Positions 1 to 5,544 of a DNA stretch of 5,544 bases are shown in pieces (position 1 is the first letter of the stretch; each line of letters begins with the position of its first letter). The DNA comes from a bacterium. Its GTDB lineage: Bacteria; Patescibacteriota; 4484-211. The DNA lies in NCBI GenBank assembly GCA_027020325.1, contig JALUVT010000144.1, positions 1 through 5,544 of the forward strand, written 5' to 3'. A program made the position numbers and the translations under genes. The notes below the pieces were generated by a model that did no database searches, was not told the DNA's origin, and worked only from the letters and a program-made list of their open reading frames with translations.

Positions 1-823
1 AGATAATAGACATCCCAGCAGCCTTTAATCCGGGAACAGTTAAAGTGCCAATTTTGCTCCATGCCATAACCAATTCTGGCCTGGGTTGATTAATACACGC
101 CCTAGCAACATGATAACGAGTGTGCTCGTGAATAAACCTAACCCTTCCCAATCCCCCACAATTGGGACTTATTCCTATCGTGTCTAAATAAAGAATATTT
201 TGATTTAGCCTTTCTTCCGAGGAAAAAAATTCCCTTATTGCTGCACATAAAACAGGTTCTTCAGTATAAGCCCTAATTAAAAAGGCACGCAAATTAGGAC
301 CTGATATTATACTTGACAGGAAAACAGCCTGCGCTCTATCTTGTGGCCACAAAGTTAATGCTGGTTTTATTCCTAAGTGAAATAAATTTTTTAAGTTTTC
401 ACTTATTTTATCCTCTTGGGGATAAATGCTAAAAGAAAAATCTAGATCTTGCAAAAAGGGGAAAAGTGAAATAATAACATTTCTAATTCTTTGTGGTTCA
501 TCGACTAAAGCTTGTTTCAATTCTTCTAATGAAGTAAAACCTAACTGTTTAGATCCTAAGGTAAGGGGATGACCATTAGAATCATAAAAAAAGTTCCCCT
601 GATCATCCACAATAACGATTCCTTCATTCCAGGGTTCTTGATCAAAAATTTCAGCGTATAATTCGGCCCATAGCTTCTGTACTTCCGGGGTCAACTCTGC
701 TCCTTGGGTTATTACCCTACTATTTGATGGTCCTTTTTCTAAAATTGCAATAATAGATTCATTAAGTAAAATCTGATCAAAAAAAGATTTCCCTTTAGGA
801 ATAACGCCTACCCTTCTTAGCAT
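1..823 (-). CDS. GNAT-like protein, C-terminus cut off by window edge
   Basis: An uninterrupted frame of 274 codons reads leftward off the window edge, so the C-terminus is missing. The ATG at 821-823 is the first start after an in-frame TAG six codons upstream, and no clear ribosome binding site precedes it. Residues 51-67 (LWAELYAEIFDQEPWNE) resemble the first helix of many GNAT acetyltransferases, where an aromatic-rich 'F..PWNE' pattern is common. Residues 211-230 (LYLDTIGISP, then NCGGLGRVRF) resemble beta4 and the acetyl-CoA pyrophosphate loop (R/Q-x-x-G-x-G), with N221 in the usual R/Q position. Residues 254-270 (AWSKIGTLTVPGLKAAG) resemble the later T..P....KAGF segment. About 140 residues separate the first helix from motif A, which is much longer than usual, so there is an insertion or a diverged fold. 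The substrate cannot be guessed. The DNA is more A+T-rich than the operon. A coding gene is well supported; the GNAT assignment is tentative. Confidence 0.7.
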   Translation of the reverse strand, partial: MLRRVGVIPKGKSFFDQILLNESIIAILEKGPSNSRVITQGAELTPEVQKLWAELYAEIFDQEPWNEGIVIVDDQGNFFYDSNGHPLTLGSKQLGFTSLEELKQALVDEPQRIRNVIISLFPFLQDLDFSFSIYPQEDKISENLKNLFHLGIKPALTLWPQDRAQAVFLSSIISGPNLRAFLIRAYTEEPVLCAAIREFFSSEERLNQNILYLDTIGISPNCGGLGRVRFIHEHTRYHVARACINQPRPELVMAWSKIGTLTVPGLKAAGMSII

Positions 824-846
824 TCTTAATAAAGAAAACTATAGGA

Positions 847-876
847 TATATACCATAAAAAATTTTAATTTGTCAA
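847..876 (-). promoter_or_regulatory. Predicted sigma70-type promoter for the GNAT-like gene
   Basis: On the minus strand a perfect -35 TTGACA (871-876) is followed after 18 bases by TATATA (847-852), a 4/6 match to the -10 consensus. The predicted transcript would start near 840, leaving a leader of about 16 bases before the ATG at 823. The site lies in the 73-base gap after tkt. No GC-rich hairpin terminator is seen in that gap, so read-through from the tkt operon may also reach this gene. In such A+T-rich DNA the -10 match alone would mean little; the perfect -35 is what supports the call. Confidence 0.5.
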
Positions 877-896
877 TGAACTAAAAAACAAATATT

Positions 897-2747
897 TTAC
901 CTCCACCAATTTTTTATTCTCTGCTCGATTTTTTTTGCCGAAAGGCCCATTTCATCCAACAACTCTTCTCCACTCCCACTCTGCGGAATTTTGTTCACCG
1001 CCAGAGAAAGAACAGGGATATTAATTCCATTCACTGCTTCTCGCACCGCCGCGGCCAATCCTCCTTCGGGATAATGATCTTCAACAACAACTATCAACTC
1101 GGTCTGCCGGGCGGCCAAACGCAAAGTCGCTCGATCAATAGGCTTAATTGAATAGCAGTCAATAACCCGTACCGCAATCCCTTGCGCCTGCAAATCTGCC
1201 GCTGCTTTTAAGGCTTCAAAAAGCGTTATCCCCGCGGCAACTAAAGTAACTTTATCGTAAGAAGAAGAACGCAATGTTTTGCTTCCTCCCAAGGGAAATT
1301 TTTCCCCCCAACGATAAAGAAGCGGTGTCGGAGGACGGGTGGTGCGAAGATAAACCAAGCCCCGATAATCTAGCGCCTGACGAAGAAGGGCAAAAGTGCT
1401 AACAGCATCAGCGGGATAGAAAACTATCCCCCGCCGCAGGGTGCGGAAGAAAGCTAAATCTTCCAACCCCATCTGCGACGGCCCATCAGCGCCAATGGAA
1501 ACCCCCGCGTGCGAGCCGACAATTTTAATATTGGCGCGACTATATTGAGCCATCCGAATCTGATCATAAGCGCGGCTTAAAAAAGCGGCAAAAGTAGAAA
1601 CAACGGGCAAATATCCCCGCTGGGCCAAGCCAATAGCGGCTCCGACCATACTCTGTTCGGCAATAAACATTTCCCAAAAACGCTGGGGGAATTGCTTTTT
1701 AAATAAGTTGGTATAGGTTGAATTACTTACTTCAGCATCCAAAACAACTAACTGAGGATAATCATGCCCGTAAACAGCCAAAGCACGGCCAAAGGCCTCA
1801 CGGGTGCTTAATTCTTTTTCCGGGAAAAAAGATTGCTGAGATTTGGGACTTGAATGATTAAAGGAAAAATGCGGGGCCGGTAAAGATTGCCGCGGACGCG
1901 AAAGGCGCAAGTGCAACCGGGGTTGAGAACAGTTAATTTCCGCCAAGGCTGTTTTCAATTGCGTTGGAGAAAGAACTTTCCCGTGCCAGCCTTCGCGGTT
2001 TTCTAGTAAAGAAACTCCTTTCCCTTTCAAGGTTCGGGCAATAATAAACTGGGGCTTTTGCGGATTAGTCAACGCTTTTTGATAGATTTGGGCTAAAGCA
2101 GGTAAATTATGACCTTCAACAATCCAAGCTTGCCAACCCATCGCCGTAATCCGCTTCTGATAGGCTTCCAAATCATGGCCGTACATTGTCGGCCCTCGTT
2201 GACCCAAACGATTAACATCAAGGAGAGCAACTAAATTATTGAGTTGATAATAAGAAGCTAACTGCAAAACTTCCCAATTTGAGCCCTCGCTCATCTCACT
2301 GTCTCCGAGAAGGACAAAAACTCGCGCCGGCGAAGGATGGAGATACTTAAAGGCCCAAGCCATTCCCATGCCCATGGCCAATCCCTGCCCCAATGAACCG
2401 GTTGCCACCTCGTGATAAAGAAAACGCGGCGTTGGATGCCCTTCTAAAACACTGCCTTTTTGGCGCAAAGTCAAGAGTTCTTCCCAAGTAATTGCTCCGG
2501 CCAGAGCATAGAGAGCATAAAGCAAGGGTGCGGCATGACCTTTGGAAAAAATTAGACGGTCATTAGCCCAATCTTCGGGATGACGGAGATCATAACGAAA
2601 AAAACCGCCAAAAAAAAGAACGGTTAATAATTCAACTGCTGACAATGATGAAGAAGGATGACCCGAACCCGCGGCAGTGGTTGCTTTAAGAATCCAATAA
2701 CGCAGGCTCGCGGCAGCCTGCCTTAATTTTTCCCAATTCTGCGGCAT
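897..2747 (-). CDS. tkt: Transketolase, full length, short (mammalian-type) form
   Basis: Thiamine-diphosphate enzyme that moves two-carbon ketol units between sugar phosphates in the cytosolic non-oxidative pentose phosphate pathway. At 616 residues it is close to the short form (human TKT about 623) rather than E. coli TktA (about 663). The N-terminal diphosphate-binding domain (about 1-275) has GSGHP with H30, SKGHAAP with H71, EGHP with H104, ATGSLGQGL (115-123), and the GDS...N cofactor and metal motif with D149 and N179 thirty residues apart, then H255. A poorly conserved Pro/Ser-rich linker (about 276-310) leads to the pyrimidine domain (about 311-475), with catalytic E364 in AEQSMVGAA, F386 and F389, and H413 in the SHAGVSIGADGPSQ segment. 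The C-terminal domain spans about 490-616. All expected cofactor and catalytic residues are seen, so activity is likely. The ATG at 2747 starts three bases after the uppS stop with no Shine-Dalgarno sequence, suggesting translational coupling. It is the last gene of the operon. Confidence 0.96.
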   Translation of the reverse strand: MPQNWEKLRQAAASLRYWILKATTAAGSGHPSSSLSAVELLTVLFFGGFFRYDLRHPEDWANDRLIFSKGHAAPLLYALYALAGAITWEELLTLRQKGSVLEGHPTPRFLYHEVATGSLGQGLAMGMGMAWAFKYLHPSPARVFVLLGDSEMSEGSNWEVLQLASYYQLNNLVALLDVNRLGQRGPTMYGHDLEAYQKRITAMGWQAWIVEGHNLPALAQIYQKALTNPQKPQFIIARTLKGKGVSLLENREGWHGKVLSPTQLKTALAEINCSQPRLHLRLSRPRQSLPAPHFSFNHSSPKSQQSFFPEKELSTREAFGRALAVYGHDYPQLVVLDAEVSNSTYTNLFKKQFPQRFWEMFIAEQSMVGAAIGLAQRGYLPVVSTFAAFLSRAYDQIRMAQYSRANIKIVGSHAGVSIGADGPSQMGLEDLAFFRTLRRGIVFYPADAVSTFALLRQALDYRGLVYLRTTRPPTPLLYRWGEKFPLGGSKTLRSSSYDKVTLVAAGITLFEALKAAADLQAQGIAVRVIDCYSIKPIDRATLRLAARQTELIVVVEDHYPEGGLAAAVREAVNGINIPVLSLAVNKIPQSGSGEELLDEMGLSAKKIEQRIKNWWR

Positions 2748-2750
2748 TAA

Positions 2751-3554
2751 TTAATTTTCACTTGCTGCAGCATAGTTCAATTTTTTACCGCCAAAGCGCC
2801 GCTGGCGCTGACTAAAGTCAATAATTGCCGCGCGCAGTTTTTCCGGCGTAAAATCTGGAAAATGAACTTTTTCCCAGTAAAATTCAGCATAAACACTTTG
2901 CCAAGGCAAAAATCCACTCGTGCGCAATTCACCTGAAGTACGAATCACTAAATCAGGGTAAGGATAGGGCTGGTCCCGGGTATCAAGGTAATTTTTAAAA
3001 CGGTAATAAGGATATTTACCTTCATATTCGCCAATTACTTCATCTAAATCCTCGGCTCTAATTTTTCCCCGCGCCAAGTCATCTAAAAAGCGTCCAATGG
3101 CGCGGAGAATTTCATCATGTCCCCCATAATCAAGGGCAATGTTGAGAATATGCTTAGTATTCTGACGAGTTTCTTCCTCTGCTTGCATTATTTTTTTTCG
3201 CAATGATTGCGGAAGACGATCTCTGCGTCCCAAGTGGTAAATTCGCACCCCCTCTTTCTTCGCTTCTGCCAAGTGCCGATCAATTGAATCTTCAAAAAGA
3301 GCCATCAACATTTTAACCTCAACTGAAGAACGATGCCAGTTTTCAGTGGAAAAAGCCCAAAAGGTCATTGTATGAATTCCCCATTGCCGTGCTGCCCGCA
3401 AGAGAGGAATTACAACTTGCGCTCCGCGGCGGTGCCCTTCCAGGGGGGGAAGGTTGTGTTCATGAGCCCAACGGCGGTTACCATCGGGAATAATCGCGAT
3501 ATGGTGCGGCAAGTTAATCTCCGCGGGTAAGGATAGCTTTTTTTCCGAGCTCAC
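2751..3554 (-). CDS. uppS: Isoprenyl (undecaprenyl) diphosphate synthase
   Basis: Cis-prenyltransferase that condenses isopentenyl diphosphate onto an allylic primer to make the long polyprenyl diphosphate that becomes the lipid carrier for peptidoglycan and other envelope polymers. The 267 residues carry the family motifs in order: IAIIPDGNRRWA (19-30) with catalytic D24, GHRRGA (40-45), FWAFSTENW (65-73), LNIALDYGG (137-145), PDLVIRTSGE (200-209) and GFLPWQSVYAEFYW (214-227), where E224 matches the magnesium-binding glutamate. RTGGE of many homologues reads RTSGE, and SNFLLWQ reads SGFLPWQ. The segment between YGG and DLVIRT is 55 residues, about 13 more than in E. coli UppS as I recall it, with a Tyr/Pro-rich stretch. 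The start is GTG; an in-frame TAA lies three codons upstream and no better start is available. It begins 18 bases after the lspA stop, with no visible Shine-Dalgarno sequence. Product chain length cannot be read from the sequence. Confidence 0.95.
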   Translation of the reverse strand: MSSEKKLSLPAEINLPHHIAIIPDGNRRWAHEHNLPPLEGHRRGAQVVIPLLRAARQWGIHTMTFWAFSTENWHRSSVEVKMLMALFEDSIDRHLAEAKKEGVRIYHLGRRDRLPQSLRKKIMQAEEETRQNTKHILNIALDYGGHDEILRAIGRFLDDLARGKIRAEDLDEVIGEYEGKYPYYRFKNYLDTRDQPYPYPDLVIRTSGELRTSGFLPWQSVYAEFYWEKVHFPDFTPEKLRAAIIDFSQRQRRFGGKKLNYAAASEN

Positions 3555-3572
3555 GGCTAATTAATAAATGGT

Positions 3573-3974
3573 TTAGCTGTATTTTACCAAGAAGCGGATA
3601 AAAAGCAAGGTTAAGCCTAGGTCGGCCAAATTAAAGGCCGGCAGCCAGGGGTGCCAGAAAAAATCAATCACTCCTCCCCGCCACCAGCGATCAACCAGAT
3701 TACTAGTCAAAGCCGCGGCCAAAAACAATTTTTCATTCGCCGAAAGCTTTATTTTTTTTCTCATTATCCAAGAAAAAAGAAGGAGAAGAAGAAAAAAAAG
3801 GAGTACGAAGGGAAAAGGAAGACTGAGCTGTCCTAAAAACCAATTGCGGTTAATAACTATCCGTTGCGGGAAAAAAATAATTCCTGCGGCTTTAATTAAC
3901 TGATCCAAGGAAAAGAAGGATAAAAAAACCGCTCCCGGCTTAAACTGACTCGTTTTTTTCCATTTCTTTAGCAC
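3573..3974 (-). CDS. lspA: Lipoprotein signal peptidase II, short form
   Basis: Integral membrane aspartyl protease that removes signal peptides from lipoproteins after lipid attachment to the +1 cysteine. At 133 residues it is shorter than typical LspA (about 150-170) but has four hydrophobic segments (about 13-31, 51-70, 81-96 and 117-130). Family signatures are present: DQLIK (24-28), RN at 43-44 of the usual N-T-G-A loop, SNLVDR (91-96), GVIDF (101-105) and FNLAD (114-118). D104 and D118 correspond to the two catalytic aspartates of the solved Pseudomonas enzyme, and D95 is the NxxDR aspartate also needed in Bacillus. Departures are a shortened N-T-G-A loop (RNWFLG) and Ser for Gly before NLVDR. 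The start is GTG, 35 bases inside the preceding gene. The next in-frame start, TTG at codon 23, would remove the first membrane segment, so the GTG is preferred although no Shine-Dalgarno sequence is seen. Confidence 0.88.
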   Translation of the reverse strand: MLKKWKKTSQFKPGAVFLSFFSLDQLIKAAGIIFFPQRIVINRNWFLGQLSLPFPFVLLFFLLLLLFSWIMRKKIKLSANEKLFLAAALTSNLVDRWWRGGVIDFFWHPWLPAFNLADLGLTLLFIRFLVKYS

Positions 3975-4974
3975 ATTGTAAACAAAAGCGTGCCTCGGGT
4001 TGCGCTTTTAAGCGGGCGGGGTTGATTTTTTTGCCACAGCGATCGCACAAACCATAACTTCCGCGCTTCAATTTACTCAATACATTACGGACATTATTTA
4101 GTCGCCGGCGGATGACCTCTTTAAGGGCACTGACGCGGTGACTAACTTCGGCTTCTTCGGCATCATCTTCCGGAGCATTATCTGTTGTCCGTCCTTCCCA
4201 ATTGCGAGGATCCTCTTCTTTTTCTAATTCATCCAGGCGTTCGCTTAATTCTTGCTCCTCTTCTTTTAAGTCCTCCACCAAGTCTTGTTTCTTTTGCTTT
4301 TTTGGCTGGGGCATTGTTTTAAGTTTTTTCACTAAGATCCACCCTTGACGGGCTAGTTTTTGCCAAGAGGCTTTTTCTAAAATAACTAAAAGTGGCAGCG
4401 CTGTCAATAACAAAGCTTCCTTCATTGTGGCGAGTAAAAAAATAATCGTCACCCGGCCGGGACGGTACCAGCGCCGTTCAACCCCCCAAGCCGCCAACAA
4501 CCCCAACCCTGGCCCTAAAGGAGAAAAGCGGAATCCCAATTCCCATTGGCGGAGCCAGAGAGGACGCCAAGAGGGAAACAGTAGGTATAAGAAAAAGAAA
4601 AAAAATAAAGCTCCTCCACTGATAAAATCCAGTGGCGGCCACCACGGCCAGCGCCAACGACGGAGTTGAAAAAAAGAAAAAACAAGGAAGAAGAGAAGAA
4701 AAATTTCTCCGGCCCACTGGCGCACTCCTGTCAGCAACAGAGAAAGCAACGACGGAGAAATCCAACTCCAACGCGACCAAGGAAGAGAAAAAAACAACAA
4801 AAAAGGAAGAAAAGCGAAAAAAATGCCCTCCAAAACCCAATCCAAAACCTGTTCCACAGGAAAATCTCGCGCTCGGCTCTGGCGGTAGATAATGAAAAGA
4901 GAAAATAATAAAGCCCAGGCTAAAGTTAGATTGGGCGAGAGACGAAAAATTGTTTTTCCAATTAAACTAATCAT
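3940..4974 (-). CDS. Multi-pass membrane domain fused to TraR/DksA zinc-finger module
   Basis: Residue numbers here count from a TTG at 5001; I prefer the ATG at residue 10 (4974), preceded by AGGA at 5-base spacing, which gives 344 residues. Residues 20-210 form about five or six hydrophobic segments rich in Phe, Leu and Trp (for example RRWRWPWWPP at 114-123). Their layout, including R-x-(x)-F-x-x-E-x-x-x-D at 43-54 and a basic stretch before LDFISGGA (124-131), faintly recalls Lgt, but the HGGL motif and other catalytic landmarks are not visible. From M230 a TraR/DksA-type protein follows in the same frame: charged coiled-coil helix (236-262), DNAPEDDAEEAE (274-285) at the coiled-coil tip, second helix (288-312), and a C4 zinc finger with C319, C322, C340 and C343 in C-x2-C-x17-C-x2-C spacing, as in E. 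coli DksA. The tip D279-x-x-E282-x-A284 is close to the DksA tip D-x-x-D-x-A. DksA-family proteins bind RNA polymerase through the secondary channel. The DksA half (124 residues) would be a complete standalone protein, so either this is a true fusion or a stop has been lost. The ATG at 4314 could start a separate product but has no ribosome binding site. First gene of the operon. The DksA half is certain; the membrane half is unassigned. Confidence 0.87.
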   Translation of the reverse strand: MISLIGKTIFRLSPNLTLAWALLFSLFIIYRQSRARDFPVEQVLDWVLEGIFFAFLPFLLFFSLPWSRWSWISPSLLSLLLTGVRQWAGEIFLLFFLVFSFFQLRRWRWPWWPPLDFISGGALFFFFFLYLLFPSWRPLWLRQWELGFRFSPLGPGLGLLAAWGVERRWYRPGRVTIIFLLATMKEALLLTALPLLVILEKASWQKLARQGWILVKKLKTMPQPKKQKKQDLVEDLKEEEQELSERLDELEKEEDPRNWEGRTTDNAPEDDAEEAEVSHRVSALKEVIRRRLNNVRNVLSKLKRGSYGLCDRCGKKINPARLKAQPEARFCLQCAKEMEKNESV

Positions 4975-4979
4975 TATTT

Positions 4980-4983
4980 TCCT
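4980..4983 (-). promoter_or_regulatory. Shine-Dalgarno AGGA deciding the start of the fusion gene
   Basis: On the minus strand AGGA is followed by AAATA and then ATG at 4974, a normal 5-base spacing. It favours this ATG over the TTG at 5001, which would add nine polar residues with no ribosome binding site of its own. It is the only clear Shine-Dalgarno sequence in the window. Confidence 0.6.
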
Positions 4984-5031
4984 GGCCTCATCATATCCCA
5001 AAGAAGCCCCAGATTCAAATTTATTTTTATT

Positions 5032-5062
5032 TTGAAAGGCAAAAAAGTTTTTATGCTAGAAT
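5032..5062 (+). promoter_or_regulatory. Possible extended -10 promoter for the nucleotidyltransferase gene
   Basis: In the divergent region between the operon and the plus-strand gene, TTGAAA (5032-5037, 5/6 match to -35) is followed by TGCTAGAAT at 5054-5062. The latter is a TAGAAT -10 (5/6) with a TG extension. The 19-base spacer is longer than the ideal 17, which an extended -10 can tolerate. Transcription would begin near 5069, giving a leader of about 58 bases. I found no equally clear promoter for the minus-strand operon in the same region, although it must start here or be read from within. Confidence 0.4.
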
Positions 5063-5126
5063 AGCCTTAATATTTTAAATATGCAGCCTTCTTTTTTTCA
5101 GTTTTTTCTTATAACTGACCGAACGA

Positions 5127-5544
5127 ATGTTCAAAAAATTTTTTCCGGCCCAAAATAAAACTGATCTTCCTTTTAAAATTTTTCAAGAAACACAGATTCG
5201 GATAGATTTTTTGTTAAAGACTTTGACTTCACAAAAAATTAAGACTGTTGTTTTACTCTATGGAAGTATGGCCAATGGTACTTATCGTCCCGATTCCGAT
5301 ATTGATATTGCCTTTATTGTAGATGATAAAATTGAAATCCGAAATATAAAGAAAAATCTTCCTTGGGGATGGAAAATACAAAAAAAATTTTTTCAAGGTC
5401 AAACACGTTTGGGGTTGTTCTCTAAAACTATCCCTGAATTAGATAATAGAATAATAGAAATTTGGTTTTGGCCTTTTTCCGATCTTATTAAAAGCCTGGA
5501 ATCTAAATTCGATAACGAAGAGATAAAAACCATCAAAGGAAAAA
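5127..5544 (+). CDS. Nucleotidyltransferase-domain protein, C-terminus cut off by window edge
   Basis: The frame opens at ATG 5127 (an in-frame TAA lies at 5112-5114) and runs 139 codons to the window edge. Residues 42-61 show the polymerase-beta-type nucleotidyltransferase core: hydrophobic strand VVLLYGS with G46 and S47, then A49, G51, R54, and SDID with metal-binding D58 and D60. This fits the pattern GSxAxGxxRxxSDID. E111 in RIIEIWFW is a candidate for the third metal-binding carboxylate, which is normally on a later strand. Such proteins transfer a nucleotide to a protein, antibiotic or other acceptor, and include MntA-type antitoxins of HEPN/MNT pairs and aminoglycoside nucleotidyltransferases. 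The visible part does not distinguish these, and any partner gene would lie beyond the right edge. The first 30 residues are basic and Phe-rich with no signal peptide. No Shine-Dalgarno sequence is seen. The DNA is strikingly A+T-rich compared with the operon, and the gene is transcribed away from it. Confidence 0.82.
   Translation, partial: MFKKFFPAQNKTDLPFKIFQETQIRIDFLLKTLTSQKIKTVVLLYGSMANGTYRPDSDIDIAFIVDDKIEIRNIKKNLPWGWKIQKKFFQGQTRLGLFSKTIPELDNRIIEIWFWPFSDLIKSLESKFDNEEIKTIKGK

Noticed and set aside
824..896. Possible terminator after tkt
   Set aside because: There are T runs but no GC-containing stem before them, so no intrinsic terminator can be supported.
1813..1832. Inverted repeat (T-rich arm, CGG loop, A-rich arm) resembling a small hairpin
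   Set aside because: It is A+T-rich, contains a bulge, and lies inside the tkt linker coding region with no U-tract, so it is not a terminator.
3333..3530. Plus-strand open frame opposite uppS
   Set aside because: It lies wholly within uppS, whose motifs are unmistakable, and its own translation shows no domain.
3651..3836. Plus-strand Lys-rich frame opposite lspA
   Set aside because: It is the complement of the lspA membrane segments and conserved aspartate motifs, with no start signal of its own.
4427..4908. Several overlapping Lys/Arg-rich plus-strand frames and a Phe/Ser-rich minus-strand frame
   Set aside because: They are out-of-frame readings of the Phe/Leu/Trp-rich membrane segments of the fusion gene. 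The low-complexity content is explained by that composition.
4975..5001. TTG start at 5001 for the fusion gene
   Set aside because: It adds nine polar residues and has no Shine-Dalgarno sequence, whereas the ATG at 4974 has AGGA at proper spacing.
5081..5158. Short 25-codon open frame (starts MQPSFFQFF) upstream of and overlapping the nucleotidyltransferase start
   Set aside because: There is no ribosome binding site, no recognisable leader-peptide pattern and no attenuator hairpin. It is short enough to occur by chance, although a leader role is not excluded.

Overview
The window looks like a piece of a compact bacterial genome, most likely from a small-genome lineage such as the Candidate Phyla Radiation (Patescibacteria). 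That assignment is an inference. It rests on tight gene packing, short versions of several core enzymes, the style of the UppS and TraR/DksA-type proteins, and frequent non-ATG starts with few Shine-Dalgarno sequences. No rRNA, tRNA or marker gene is present to fix the phylum. The genetic code looks standard: all four complete genes end in TAA and tryptophan is encoded by TGG.

From left to right: (1) positions 1-823, minus strand, hold a protein cut off at its C-terminus by the window edge. Its visible end resembles a degenerate GNAT acetyltransferase fold, and a good promoter lies just upstream. (2) Positions 897-4974 form a four-gene minus-strand operon. In transcription order it contains a membrane protein fused to a TraR/DksA zinc-finger module, then lspA (signal peptidase II), uppS (polyprenyl diphosphate synthase) and tkt (transketolase). 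The junctions are a 35-base overlap, an 18-base gap and a 3-base gap. (3) A divergent intergenic region of about 150 bases follows. (4) From 5127 to the right edge, plus strand, is the start of a protein with a nucleotidyltransferase core.

The operon joins envelope functions (lipoprotein signal peptide removal and the lipid carrier for cell-wall precursors) to sugar-phosphate metabolism (transketolase). The membrane half of the fusion gene has features that recall Lgt, the enzyme acting just before LspA, but the catalytic signature is not visible. The fusion of a multi-pass membrane domain to a DksA-type RNA-polymerase-binding module is the most unusual object here. The two flanking genes are visibly richer in A+T than the operon and look like less conserved, accessory genes. 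I see no mobile element, CRISPR array, RNA gene or convincing terminator.
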